Source: Pseudomonas paracarnis (GTDB taxonomy: Bacteria > Pseudomonadota > Gammaproteobacteria > Pseudomonadales > Pseudomonadaceae). Taken from it: a DNA stretch of 64,000 bases. The position numbers were made by a program, and so were the translations under genes. Positions 1 through 8,961 of this stretch are shown in pieces. The DNA is taken from positions 620,001 to 684,000 of the forward strand of contig NZ_CAJFCN010000001.1 of NCBI RefSeq assembly GCF_904063055.1, written 5' to 3'. Numbering within the stretch: the first letter of the stretch is position 1; each line of letters starts with the position of its first letter. The notes beneath the pieces were generated by a model. That model was not told where the DNA came from, did not search any database, and worked only from the letters and a program-made list of their open reading frames with translations.

Positions 1-2005
1 GGATCAATCCAATCGAAATTGCGATATGCAGATAGTCGAATGGGCGGAGCGGCCCCTTGCCCAAGAATCTGTAACCAACGCCCGTAGAGATCACTCGATA
101 TCGTGCAATCGGAAAAATGGGAATGCCAAAGAACACGAAGTAATAGGTCGCCATGCGCGACCCATCAGGCTTCGGGTCGGTTCCTCCATAAATCGTGGTA
201 CCGATCCCGTTGATTGTTCGCAGTGAGGGTGCCTTCTTGATCGGCTCAAGGTCTCCCAGGCTATCGTGATTCTCCCGAACGACGATCAGGTTCTCGTTCA
301 GTTTCTTCCTAAGCTCCGTATCTGAAGCGATCTCCAATGCTTTTTGCAGAAGAGATATGCAAGGCACCCACTTAGAAGTCTGATTCCCAAAAGCAATGGC
401 GCATTGCATGATACCCGCCGCGAGAATGTTCTGAGCTTCACGATACGTCGGGGAGTTGGTCTTGATCTGCGCGGCTCTCAAGAGGGACATGCCTTCAGTC
501 AGTAATCTTTCGCCGTCGTTGTTTGCTGTACTTGGACAGCGATCAATACTCTTAAGCACTTCCGCAACAAGATTTTGGATTGGTTCAATTGCAGCCGATT
601 CGTTTCGACGCTGTCGAATGTCAGCAAGGGCTTCTGCATCTTCCCCAACCTTCTCAGAGACGTCCGGCACCTCGGCAAAGATTTCCTGCACCAAACTTGT
701 GAGCCGCTGGGCCTCCTTCAGCATGTCGTGTTCGTTAAACAGATCGATGGCAAGGCTGCGAATCTCGTAGGCCAAGTCACGACTCGCTTTGTGGTCGATG
801 CCGCGCGCCTTCGAACTCAGTTGAATGGGCTGGGCGATCTTGTCCCAATTGCGCGCAACGGCATCCAGCTTATCCACGTAGGGCTTGACGGCGGATTCGC
901 CGGAGCCAGCATGGTCTCTGGCCGCCTTGATGAGCTTGTGGACGTTCTCAGCCTCCTTGTGCAGAACGCCTTGAGTTTCCACCTCGTAGCTGTCCACAAG
1001 GTCGTCGATCAGCCCAGGCGCATGATCCTCACCGCCGGCGGTCACGCCATCCACGGTTTCGGTCATCACTTGGATGAGCGTCATCGGCGGTAGCCTGTCG
1101 AGCGCATCTTTGATGGCAGTCCGGTAGTACCGCTTGCGCTCGGTCAGTTCGGCCTCAATTTGATCAAGCGAATTGACCTCGGGAAAACGGGATGCGACGC
1201 GATCCTCATTGATGTCGCGTAGAACCTCTTCTGGGGTCAGCTCCTCGGCGAGGTAGGCTGTCTCCACAATGAACTCGGCCAAGTCGTCCGCATCGTGCTT
1301 GCCATCTACTGCTTCGAACGCGGCAGCCAGCAGATTCAGGTGCGCGAGCGTTGGCAGGCCCGATTCCTCTCGGATGGCCATCGGGTCGTTGAGCAGGCCC
1401 CCGACCAACTGGGTCGCCTTGCGCGGCGAAACGCCGGGAAGCCATGCGATCTCCACACCCAAGCGGGTGCGCGGATTCGTCAAGTCGGAGCGCGCCTTCT
1501 GGCAAACGTCGTGAGCGAGTTCCAGCGACTTCTCTTCCGCCAGTTCAACGATGCGCCTGCGGTCGTCGCGGGTCGTCACGCCCAAAACCGCGAATGCCGA
1601 CTGATGCAGCGCGGTCGTGGTGAGACGGGGTTCCGGTTTGACCGGCGGTGGTGGTGGCGCAACCCGCTGCCGGGCTGCCGGAGGAATGGGCGGATGCTGG
1701 CGAACCGCTGCGGGTGCTTGCGCAGGATCTGCTGGTTGGGGCTGCGCACCGAGCATCGCCAGAAGTTGCGGGTCTTTCAGCGCATCAAGCGCCTGCACGA
1801 GTGCTTCACGCGGCACGGACAGCTTCTTGCCATTGCGCAACTCGTGGCTGTATTGCGCGAGTTGATCTTTGGACGACACGTGATCGGACAGGGCGAGCGA
1901 AACGGCGTACTCGCTGTTCGCGCGCGGGGCAGCATTGCAGCTCCGGCAGGCAACCAGTGCGCCGGACTTCGCGGAACCACATTTGAAGCAGATTGCCATT
2001 GTCAT
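1..2005 (-). CDS. Zinc-ribbon protein with degenerate J-domain-like segment, C-terminus cut by window edge
   Basis: The minus-strand frame is open from an ATG at 2005 to base 1 without a stop, giving at least 668 residues. A second ATG lies two codons later. The N-terminus holds two CxxC knuckles (Cys6, 9, 20, 23), a zinc ribbon. A proline-rich linker follows. Residues about 138-190 resemble a J domain (start FAVLGVTT, then a charged helix and ARSDLTNPRTRL) but the HPD tripeptide is not seen. The middle is helical and charged; the last visible part is hydrophobic and may be a membrane segment. It starts 12 bases after the preceding gene and is the last visible gene of the Hsp70 operon, so a co-chaperone role is inferred. 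The Cys motif and J-like part were translated codon by codon. Confidence 0.75.
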   Translation of the reverse strand, partial: MTMAICFKCGSAKSGALVACRSCNAAPRANSEYAVSLALSDHVSSKDQLAQYSHELRNGKKLSVPREALVQALDALKDPQLLAMLGAQPQPADPAQAPAAVRQHPPIPPAARQRVAPPPPPVKPEPRLTTTALHQSAFAVLGVTTRDDRRRIVELAEEKSLELAHDVCQKARSDLTNPRTRLGVEIAWLPGVSPRKATQLVGGLLNDPMAIREESGLPTLAHLNLLAAAFEAVDGKHDADDLAEFIVETAYLAEELTPEEVLRDINEDRVASRFPEVNSLDQIEAELTERKRYYRTAIKDALDRLPPMTLIQVMTETVDGVTAGGEDHAPGLIDDLVDSYEVETQGVLHKEAENVHKLIKAARDHAGSGESAVKPYVDKLDAVARNWDKIAQPIQLSSKARGIDHKASRDLAYEIRSLAIDLFNEHDMLKEAQRLTSLVQEIFAEVPDVSEKVGEDAEALADIRQRRNESAAIEPIQNLVAEVLKSIDRCPSTANNDGERLLTEGMSLLRAAQIKTNSPTYREAQNILAAGIMQCAIAFGNQTSKWVPCISLLQKALEIASDTELRKKLNENLIVVRENHDSLGDLEPIKKAPSLRTINGIGTTIYGGTDPKPDGSRMATYYFVFFGIPIFPIARYRVISTGVGYRFLGKGPLRPFDYLHIAISIGLI

Positions 2006-2017
2006 ATCGAAGCTCTA

Positions 2018-3889
2018 TCACCTGCCTAATGCGCGAAGCTCCGCGACTACACATTTGTTGTAGCTAGCGGCGCCATTGGATTTTTTCAGGATGCAAGCCT
2101 GCTGTATCGCAGATCGTTCTGCATAGGCCAATTTCGACAGATCTGGCAGCCGTGGCGCGTTGGCCAATTCATTGAGTTGAGCGGCTACGCATCTGTTGTA
2201 ACTGGCAGCACCATCAGACTTTTTCAGGATGCACGCCTGCTGTATTGCAGATCGTTCTTCATAGGCCAGTCTCGACAGGTCTGGCATCCGTGGCGCGTTG
2301 GCCAATTCATCGAGTTGGGTTGTTACGCATCTGTTGTAACTGGCGGCACCATCAGACTTTTTCAGGATGCACGCCTGCTGGATCGCCGATCGTTCTGCAT
2401 AGGCCAATTTCGACAGATCGGGCAGCCGTGATGAATTGGGTAGTGCCGGCGGAGAAGATTGCGTCGAAGGAGTGGTCTCGGCCGTGGTTTGGCGCGAAGG
2501 CGCACGCTGAAGCTGAAGCAGCAACGCTTGATCTGCCACGCCGGTCGCGGCCAAGCCTCTGTCCTGCTGGAAGGCAATGACGGCGGAACGTGTGCCTCGC
2601 CCCATCAGCCCGTCAGCGGCGCCAGCTTTGTAGCCAAGCTCGTTGAGCTTGCGCTGGATGGCTTGCACGGTTGCGTCTGGTGTTGGGCGCGACGGCGTTT
2701 GGGGCGATAGCGCCCCTGTGGGACTGCGAGCAAATCTGCTCCTCCCCTCGGATTGAAGCTGACTCCGGAATGGCTCAATGTCTCGTTGAGCGCTATTCAA
2801 ATCATTGCGCCCTCGATTGTTGGTCTGATATTGAAATGAACTGCAACGGCTGTTGTAGTCGGCCACCATCGCGTTGAAGCGAGCCACATCGGCATCGATG
2901 TAGTTGTTGATGGCCGACTTCGCGCCGTCCATGCGGATGTCTTCGGCCAAGCAATAGCGAATTTGCTCCCTTGAGAGCACGAGATTTTGTCCGACTGGCG
3001 GCTTGGCTTCCGTCGGCCGCGATGGAGCTTGCTGTGACGTGGAAGGGCTCGGATACGCCTGTGGTGCGGACTCAGCCGATGATGCAGGCCCAGAATCGTC
3101 TTCCTTGACAACAATGGTCTTGACGTGAACGAACTGGTCGTTCTTCAACTCATAAAAGTGAGCGCCGTATTTTCCGCCTTCATTTATCAACCCTGCAAGA
3201 ACAAGAAGTCGACTATTTTTTTTGAAAATTACACGTTCGCCTTCACCTTTCCAGCAACAAGCAGTTCCAGGAAGAGCAACCACACGTCCTGTTCGAGAAC
3301 TGACTGCAACCCCCATCGAACAAGACGTACCACAGCCCCAGGTAGACAAAACGTACTCGCCTGCAAAATTAACAGGTTGCGACTGCGTGCCACGAATTCT
3401 GGTTCGGAAATTTTTATCAAAATCACTCACCAGATTTACACTCGCACGCGGCCCATCATATGGTTCAGATAAATAATCGCTAAATTTAGGAGGCTCTGAT
3501 TCAGAAGACTTTTTGGAAACCTCATCCTGATCAAAATTCGATGCCTGTTTTGATGGGTCATACACCGGGGTCGTGGATGTCCCTGTGTTATCTGAATGAC
3601 TGGCCAGCCAAATAATTACACCAATGACAGCAATAATGCCAAGCAACCATTTACCGCCGGATGAGTCGGAAGACGGTTGGGCAGGCGCTTGGTGCGTCTG
3701 GTGTTGAGTTGGTGGCGGCTGTGGTTGAGTAGGCTGCGGAGCCGGGCGCGGGGCGCTAGGTGCAGCAGTAGGTTCCTTCTTGGCAGCAGGGGGCGGCGTC
3801 GTGTCCACATCGGACACGAGCGAGGAAAGGCCTGCGAAACCTTTGCCTTCTCCGTTCTTCGGTTTTTCTTCTCCCCCCGTCACTATCAT
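2018..3889 (-). CDS. Membrane protein with peptidoglycan-binding domain and three C-terminal cysteine repeats
   Basis: A 623-residue protein. Residues 1-79 are rich in Pro and Gln; a single hydrophobic segment lies at about 80-98 (GIIAVIGVIIWLASH). A middle domain with several cysteines follows (region 170-260). A peptidoglycan-binding_1 domain covers about 408-465 (VQAIQRKLNELGY, then DGLMGRGTRSAVIAFQ). The end has three nearly identical 46-residue repeats (about 488-623), each with two cysteines in the pattern QQACILKKSDGAASYNRC. The topology suggests a short cytoplasmic tail and a large periplasmic part. Only 6 bases separate it from the AAA+ gene upstream, so it is probably made with the chaperone genes. 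Its role is unknown; anchoring the complex at the envelope is a guess. Confidence 0.8.
   Translation of the reverse strand: MIVTGGEEKPKNGEGKGFAGLSSLVSDVDTTPPPAAKKEPTAAPSAPRPAPQPTQPQPPPTQHQTHQAPAQPSSDSSGGKWLLGIIAVIGVIIWLASHSDNTGTSTTPVYDPSKQASNFDQDEVSKKSSESEPPKFSDYLSEPYDGPRASVNLVSDFDKNFRTRIRGTQSQPVNFAGEYVLSTWGCGTSCSMGVAVSSRTGRVVALPGTACCWKGEGERVIFKKNSRLLVLAGLINEGGKYGAHFYELKNDQFVHVKTIVVKEDDSGPASSAESAPQAYPSPSTSQQAPSRPTEAKPPVGQNLVLSREQIRYCLAEDIRMDGAKSAINNYIDADVARFNAMVADYNSRCSSFQYQTNNRGRNDLNSAQRDIEPFRSQLQSEGRSRFARSPTGALSPQTPSRPTPDATVQAIQRKLNELGYKAGAADGLMGRGTRSAVIAFQQDRGLAATGVADQALLLQLQRAPSRQTTAETTPSTQSSPPALPNSSRLPDLSKLAYAERSAIQQACILKKSDGAASYNRCVTTQLDELANAPRMPDLSRLAYEERSAIQQACILKKSDGAASYNRCVAAQLNELANAPRLPDLSKLAYAERSAIQQACILKKSNGAASYNKCVVAELRALGR
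2021..2425 (-). repeat. Three tandem copies of a 138-bp coding repeat
   Basis: Three near-identical copies with a period of 138 bases (46 codons) lie at the 3' end of the membrane-protein gene. The shared block containing tttttcaggatgca recurs near 2084, 2222 and 2360. The last copy is slightly shortened and has drifted most. Each copy encodes a short helical unit with two cysteines. The high nucleotide identity suggests recent duplication or gene conversion. Confidence 0.9.
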
Positions 3890-3895
3890 CTCCCC

Positions 3896-5335
3896 TTAAA
3901 CAAATCCGATGCGTCGTTTGGTTTCGCTACCCTCGCGCTCCCGTGCCGGTGATGCACGCATGGCGGACAACAGGCTAGCCTGATCCAGTTTCTCCTTGCC
4001 GGATCGTGCGGCCAGTCGCGCGCCTTCGCGCACCACAAAGGAGACGTCGGACAGCGGTCTGCCCGCCAGTTCCTTCGCCAGCGGCTTGGCGTCCACGTCC
4101 GATTCCTTCGGCAAGGAGGACAGCAGTTTGTCCAGCAGCGACTGCACTTCGACCTCGCTGGCGAAATCCACCTTGATCACGTGATCGAAGCGCCCACGGC
4201 GCTGGATGGCCGGGTCGATCATCTCGATGCGGTTGGTCATGGCGATGATCAACACGTCGTTTTTCACTGCCTCCGGAATACGGCGCAGGAACTCGGCCAC
4301 TTCCTCGACGCGGTGATGACCCGACCCCATCTCGCGGTCGGCAAGGAAGGCTTCCATCTCGTCGATCACCAGGACGGACGGCGCGTTCTCCATCGCCTTG
4401 TCGAACACCTGCGCAACCTTCTTGCTGGTCTCGTGGATGTAGGGGCTGGCGACGCTAGATGCGTCGATCTGGAAACTGGGCCAGCCAAGGAAGTCCACCA
4501 GCCGGTCGACCGCGAAGGTTTTGCCGCAGCCCGGAGGGCCGTGCAGGATCACTGCCGACGGGAACTCGATGCCGAGTGCCTTGTAGCGGTCGCGGTGCAG
4601 GATGATGTCGACGATGTGCTCGTTGAAGAAGGCCGCCAGTTCGGGACGCCCGGCGAGCTCGAAGACCTTGTTGGGTTCCGGCTCGGCCCGTTTGAGTTGC
4701 TCCACCTTCTCGACTGGGGCGGCTTCCGTTTTCTCGGCAGTGGTCGCAGGCTTGCGCTCCAACGGGATGATTTCTGCGACCTCGAAGCCCGCCGCCTGCA
4801 CGACATCCTTCAAATGGCCCGCACCGAGCCAGCTCATGGACTGACGCAACCGACGAAAGGATGTGGCCGGGATGTTCGTGCCACCCGTCAGCCAGTAGCC
4901 GAGCACCACATCGTCGCCGGCTCTGGAACTGATGCTGTAGGTGGGCAGCAGCCGCGTGATCTTCTCGACATACAGCGCGTCTTGCAACGGCGATTCCGCA
5001 TCAATATCGCGCGTTGCCTTCAACGCCAAAGCGAAGGACAGCGCTTCGGATTTATTGTCGGGAGACTTCCCCTCGCCGACCGGGCAAAGCGTCTGGCTCG
5101 GCGCGCTGGAGATTGACCGAAGCTGGCGGTCGCCGAACTGCGCGGCGTTGAGCGTGCCGTCTTCAATCAGACCCGCGACCAGCCAATGCTGCGCCAGCGC
5201 ATCCAACACGACGAGCGCCCGCCCGCCACCCATCGTTTCGTAGATCTGCCAGTCCACGCCCTCGAACAGCGCGGCGCGTACTTTCGCACCGTCTGGCAGC
5301 TTGAATCCGATGGGAAGCCATGCGTCGAGGGCCAT
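3896..5335 (-). CDS. AAA+ ATPase (CDC48/FtsH-like ATPase core)
   Basis: A 479-residue protein. The N-terminal half (1-220) has no family I recognise. The C-terminal half is a classical AAA module: Walker A HGPPGCGKT near 265-273, Walker B VLVIDEME near 320, sensor IIAMTN near 364, and the RRGRFD arginine-finger region near 380. Such ATPases remodel or unfold proteins. The ATG at 5335 starts 4 bases after the stop of the Hsp70 gene, and 6 bases separate its own stop from the next gene. Next to Hsp70, GrpE-like and J-like proteins it probably belongs to a disaggregase-like machine, but the substrate is unknown. Confidence 0.88.
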   Translation of the reverse strand: MALDAWLPIGFKLPDGAKVRAALFEGVDWQIYETMGGGRALVVLDALAQHWLVAGLIEDGTLNAAQFGDRQLRSISSAPSQTLCPVGEGKSPDNKSEALSFALALKATRDIDAESPLQDALYVEKITRLLPTYSISSRAGDDVVLGYWLTGGTNIPATSFRRLRQSMSWLGAGHLKDVVQAAGFEVAEIIPLERKPATTAEKTEAAPVEKVEQLKRAEPEPNKVFELAGRPELAAFFNEHIVDIILHRDRYKALGIEFPSAVILHGPPGCGKTFAVDRLVDFLGWPSFQIDASSVASPYIHETSKKVAQVFDKAMENAPSVLVIDEMEAFLADREMGSGHHRVEEVAEFLRRIPEAVKNDVLIIAMTNRIEMIDPAIQRRGRFDHVIKVDFASEVEVQSLLDKLLSSLPKESDVDAKPLAKELAGRPLSDVSFVVREGARLAARSGKEKLDQASLLSAMRASPAREREGSETKRRIGFV

Positions 5336-5339
5336 GAGA

Positions 5340-7829
5340 TCAACTCCGAACGATATTGGCGCCGGCCATCATGTCATCGTCTCCCGCAGAGCCAACTTGA
5401 ATCGAGAAGAGTTGGCCAACTACTGCGCGCAACTTGTCGATATCGTTGGCCTTGATGGCTTCGGTTCCCATCGCCACAAGCTGCGCATGCTCTCTGGCGT
5501 CAGAGAACAGGTAGCTTGCTTGCGCCATGCGTTTGAAGTGGTCGATCACGAACCAGTCCTGACGCCACAGGATCATGAAGTTACGGCTGCGCAGATCGTC
5601 TAGGTGCGACTCGAAGTCGCTGCTGTTGTTTTCGAGCGCGCGCTGTGCCGTTTTGACCAAGTTGTCGAAGGACGTGGCTTCGGTGGGGCGGGCGTGCTGG
5701 CGCACAACCTTCTCGAAGAAATCGACCGCCCTGTCCAGTTCAAGCTGGCGGATGTCCTTCAGGTGCTCCTTGCGGGTCAACGCCAGCAGGCGCTTGGCCT
5801 CCTGCACGTTGTCCATTGCCTGCTTCGCCGTTTCCGGATCAGCCTCACCCGACTCAATGGTGCTGGCCTGCTCCAGCTTCTCGCGGGCCTGCTCAAGACG
5901 CGGGTCGTCCACTTTGGACGCCATCTCTTCGAGGCGCTCCAGCGCGTGCTCCGACTGCTCCTGAATATTCCTTGCCTGATTGGAGTAGTCGAGCTTGCCT
6001 TCCTGACTGGAGTAGAAGTTGCGACCGCTCTGGAACGAGCCGCTAATGGAGGGAACTGAAACTTCCAGCTTGATGTTGCCGGAGTCGAGCACTTCGAACT
6101 CGCAGACCATCTCTGCGCCAGCGGCGATGACGCCGTCGTCGAAGTCCGTGCCCTTGATCTCGAACATGCCAATGAAGCGGTTGTCGTTGATAGGGTCGGA
6201 GATTTCGCCTTCCCACAGCTTGAACTTGATCGACCCGGCGCTTCCGGCCTTGAGGGATTCACCCGCCTTGAATGACTTCTTGCCCTTCTTGGGCAACTGG
6301 TCGCCTTCACGCACGAGGTAGTCCAGCACCAAACGCCCGCCGACCTTGTCGCGGGCTTCCACGCCAACGGAGTGAGACGCAGGAATCGCGTCAATGCTGG
6401 CGGCCGTGCGGGCGATGACGATCTTGTCTTCGCCCAGGGCAATCGGAGCCCCATTCGAGTCGAACACGAACACCTTGAAAATGTTGTCGCCTGGTTTGGA
6501 CAGGCTGAGTTCAAGACTTGCGCCATCCTTCAGCGCGACACGCCCCGACGACCAACCCGTATCAAGGCTGTCGATCTGAAACTCGATGCCGGCAGGCGCA
6601 CGCGACAACTTGGCGACGATCTTGGCCTTGTGATCCGGCGTGCGTGCGATGTAATTGAACGAAAGGTCGAGCGCGCCACCGGCGCTGAGTGCGCCGCGAG
6701 AACTCTTGCGGCCACGACTTTGCGAAGCCCAGTCAATGGACTCGGCAAATACTGCCGCACCTTCGGCAACGGCGGTCATCGGGTTCACGTCGGTGGATGG
6801 CGCAATGCCAAGCTCGAATGCGACTTTGTCACGCAAGTTTTTGTACTGCGCTGGCCCACCCACAAAGACAATCCGCTCCACGTCGTGCGAGCTAAGGCCT
6901 GCCTTTTCGATGCTCTCGCGGGTGGCTTGAATGGACTCGTCGACCTTGGATGCAATCAAGCCGTCGTACAGGTTCCGGGTGATCTGAATGTCAAGGTAGA
7001 TTTCCTCGCCAGCCTGATCACGTACACCGAGCTCATTCTCGGCAAGGCTGATGACAGATTCTTCGCTTTGCGACAGCGCAATCTTTGCCTTTTCGGCAGC
7101 CCAGGTCGCAATGGTGCGCAACGATTTGTACTGCGGGTTGGTCGCCAGATCTTCCGGCAAATCAAAGTTGTCGAGCAGCCATGGTTTGACGACGTTGTCG
7201 AACAGAATGCGGTCAAAGTCGCGCCCGCCGCACATGGCTATGCCGCCGTGGGCAAGCAAGTTCACGCGACCGCCGATGCTCTCCGCGATGGCGACATCCA
7301 GCGTGCCGCCACCAATGTCGTACACGACAAAAATGCCGTCGTTCTTGCGCTGGCGCATGACGCTCATCACCGCAGCGACCGGCTCTTGCATCAACGCAAC
7401 CCGCCCGAGCCCGGCTGCATCAGCGGCAGCCATCGTGGCGTCCTTCTGCATCTGGTTGAACGCGGCCGGAACTGTGATGACAGTGCCGGTGTCGCCATCG
7501 CCACGAATCTCCTCCGGCAGGTAGCCAAAGAGTGAGCGCAACACCTCGGCGGAACATTCCTCCGGCGTCATCATGAGGTTGACCGCAGGCAGCTTCACGG
7601 GCGTGCTCGTGCCCATGAGTCGCTTGAACAGAACCGCCGCGTTGTCGGGATTCTTGGCAGCGCTGTTGTAGGCACGCGAGCCGACGTACTTGTTGCCGCG
7701 CCGGTCGATGAAGATGGCGGACGGGGTAACGTCGTGCTGTTCGGGACTCTTGTAGAGGTGAATCTTGTCCCCATCGAACGAGCAGATGGCACTGTTGGTC
7801 GTGCCGAGGTCGATACCGACGTATTTCAT
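5340..7829 (-). CDS. Hsp70 / DnaK-like protein, long divergent form
   Basis: An 829-residue protein, longer than the roughly 640 residues of housekeeping DnaK. The N-terminal nucleotide-binding domain is clear: phosphate loop GIDLGTTNSAI at 5-15, VYDIGGGTLDVA near 170-180, VFVGGPAQ near 320. After about residue 390 the sequence departs from DnaK: an extended substrate-binding-like region and then a charged helical stretch around 600-720 rich in Glu and Arg. It overlaps the GrpE-like gene by ATGA at 7826-7829 and is followed after 4 bases by the AAA+ gene, so synthesis is coupled. It likely acts as an ATP-driven chaperone or switch in a specialised system, not as the cell's main DnaK. Family call firm; role inferred. 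Confidence 0.92.
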   Translation of the reverse strand: MKYVGIDLGTTNSAICSFDGDKIHLYKSPEQHDVTPSAIFIDRRGNKYVGSRAYNSAAKNPDNAAVLFKRLMGTSTPVKLPAVNLMMTPEECSAEVLRSLFGYLPEEIRGDGDTGTVITVPAAFNQMQKDATMAAADAAGLGRVALMQEPVAAVMSVMRQRKNDGIFVVYDIGGGTLDVAIAESIGGRVNLLAHGGIAMCGGRDFDRILFDNVVKPWLLDNFDLPEDLATNPQYKSLRTIATWAAEKAKIALSQSEESVISLAENELGVRDQAGEEIYLDIQITRNLYDGLIASKVDESIQATRESIEKAGLSSHDVERIVFVGGPAQYKNLRDKVAFELGIAPSTDVNPMTAVAEGAAVFAESIDWASQSRGRKSSRGALSAGGALDLSFNYIARTPDHKAKIVAKLSRAPAGIEFQIDSLDTGWSSGRVALKDGASLELSLSKPGDNIFKVFVFDSNGAPIALGEDKIVIARTAASIDAIPASHSVGVEARDKVGGRLVLDYLVREGDQLPKKGKKSFKAGESLKAGSAGSIKFKLWEGEISDPINDNRFIGMFEIKGTDFDDGVIAAGAEMVCEFEVLDSGNIKLEVSVPSISGSFQSGRNFYSSQEGKLDYSNQARNIQEQSEHALERLEEMASKVDDPRLEQAREKLEQASTIESGEADPETAKQAMDNVQEAKRLLALTRKEHLKDIRQLELDRAVDFFEKVVRQHARPTEATSFDNLVKTAQRALENNSSDFESHLDDLRSRNFMILWRQDWFVIDHFKRMAQASYLFSDAREHAQLVAMGTEAIKANDIDKLRAVVGQLFSIQVGSAGDDDMMAGANIVRS

Positions 7830-8197
7830 GCTTCCACCTTCCTGAGCATTACCGTGCCTTGCTTGCGCAGCCCCTTCGGCCCCATGATGATCGGCTCCAG
7901 CATCTGCTCGACGAGCAACACATCGTCCGGGCCGAAGTCACCCAAGTTCAGGGCAGAAGCCGCCATCCCTGCGTCGTAGGGTTGCCCCTCGACATTGACC
8001 AGCTTCAGACCGTTCGAGTCCAGGCTTTCCTCGACCTTCTTCTGGAAGTAGCGGATCTGGTTGATGTAGCGGCCTGACTCGCCCGCGTCGAGCTTGCCGA
8101 CCACCTTTCCGAACAGACGCGAGAAGCGCCAACTCTCGACAGCGATGTCGATCAGCGATTGCTCCATCTGTTCAGTGCCTTCGGTCTGCTGAGTCAT
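7826..8197 (-). CDS. GrpE-like nucleotide-exchange factor (divergent, short)
   Basis: A 123-residue protein. I chose the ATG at 8197 because AGGAGGG lies at a good distance upstream; a longer frame to 8299 has only alternative starts and would overlap the HTH gene. A helical first part (about 1-75, with WRFSRLFGKVV) is followed by a short beta-rich end whose pattern (PYDAG, then VEQMLEPIIM, then KQGTVMLRKVE) resembles the GrpE beta domain. Direct overlap with the start of the Hsp70 gene fits a dedicated exchange factor. Similarity is weak by eye, so the assignment rests partly on context. Confidence 0.62.
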   Translation of the reverse strand: MTQQTEGTEQMEQSLIDIAVESWRFSRLFGKVVGKLDAGESGRYINQIRYFQKKVEESLDSNGLKLVNVEGQPYDAGMAASALNLGDFGPDDVLLVEQMLEPIIMGPKGLRKQGTVMLRKVEA

Positions 8198-8213
8198 CAA
8201 GCCCTCCTGTGAG

Positions 8214-8420
8214 TTACGTCTTGTCGGCTTTGCCGACTTCTTGCTGCCGTTGAATCCATTGATTGATCTCAGCCTTGGAGAAACGCCACGTTCCACCAAC
8301 TTTGAACGCGGGAATCTGCTTGGCGGCAGCCAACCGATAGATCGTCCTCTCCGTGACCTTCAGGAAGTCAGCGACCTGCTTGAGGGTGAGAATCTTCCCC
8401 TCGTCAGCACTGGATGTCAT
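8214..8420 (-). CDS. Excisionase/MerR-type helix-turn-helix DNA-binding protein
   Basis: A 68-residue protein, nearly all one winged-helix DNA-binding domain of the HTH_17 (excisionase/MerR-like) type: LTLKQVADFLKVTERTIYRL is the HTH and FKVGGTWRFSKAEINQWI the wing and last helix. ATG at 8420 is preferred over TTG at 8432. It is the first gene of the chaperone operon, 16 bases ahead of the GrpE-like gene, and an inverted repeat lies just upstream (8475-8489). It most likely autoregulates this operon; an excisionase role is less likely because no integrase is nearby. Confidence 0.85.
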   Translation of the reverse strand: MTSSADEGKILTLKQVADFLKVTERTIYRLAAAKQIPAFKVGGTWRFSKAEINQWIQRQQEVGKADKT

Positions 8421-8452
8421 GGTTGCAACCAATCGTGAGAAACGTGTCTAGG

Positions 8453-8489
8453 ATAGTACAAAATTTTCATACCCGCACCATCTTGGTGC
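8453..8489 (-). promoter_or_regulatory. Candidate promoter and operator of the chaperone operon
   Basis: Upstream of the HTH gene the minus strand has a possible -10 hexamer TACTAT (8453-8458). The expected -35 position falls inside a 15-base inverted repeat, GCACCA-TCT-TGGTGC at 8475-8489, with perfect 6-base arms. An inverted repeat over the -35 suits repression by the first gene product. The -35 itself is poor. This is inference from position. Confidence 0.4.
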
Positions 8490-8685
8490 CATGCGACGGG
8501 AATTTTTAGCAATAAGGACTGATCGTGATCTTTTCGCCACTGACGCACCTCATACCAACAACCTCAAACGAGCATTCGGCAACGCTGTCAGATGCCTCCG
8601 AAGAAACTCCTGCAGACGATCTGCGATTCGCGTTTGAGGATCGAACCGCAGACCGTTCGCTACCCACGACAGCGAGCAAATGCGC

Positions 8686-8961
8686 CTATGCCCAACGTGC
8701 GTTTGCCAAACAGGGAAATGGTGTAATAGACGATACACGCCCCAGCCCGGTCTTGATCAGCCCCCGGGAGATCATCACCGCCACCGCGATCAGCCAGATC
8801 AGCGAGCTGCTGAAACTGCTCAGGGCATCACGGATAGCGGTGCCCGGGTCCTCACTGGTAACACGAGCGGCGGCGACCAGCACAACTCCCAGGATGGATA
8901 GCCCGCCCCGTGGAGCACTCGTGATGATCAGCAAAAACACAATATGCCTCTGGTATGACAC
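8686..8961 (-). pseudogene. Fragment of a DASS-family anion transporter (CitT/YbhI-like)
   Basis: A 91-codon minus-strand frame contains a stretch typical of divalent anion:sodium symporters and dicarboxylate antiporters: LGVVLVAA, then ALSSFSSSLIWLIAVAVMIS and RGLIKTGLGR. Intact relatives have well over 400 residues and many membrane helices; only one or two remain here, and the sequence after KTGLGR no longer looks like the family. It lies within the junction zone and overlaps the 5' end of the VOC fragment on the other strand. It is a relic of a host-type gene cut by rearrangement, called by eye. Confidence 0.55.

Noticed and set aside
575..2029. Plus-strand frames in the first 2 kb
   Set aside because: The minus strand has a single open frame over the whole stretch with a zinc ribbon and helical regions; the plus frames overlap it and show no domain.
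2021..2425. CRISPR array
   Set aside because: The units are 138 bases, in frame and contiguous without spacers; no short repeats with unique spacers are seen anywhere in the window, including around the CARF gene.
8525..8923. Plus-strand frame upstream of the VOC fragment as a longer gene
   Set aside because: The sequence before 8924 resembles no family and runs antisense to the transporter fragment; only the part from the ATG at 8924 looks like a protein.
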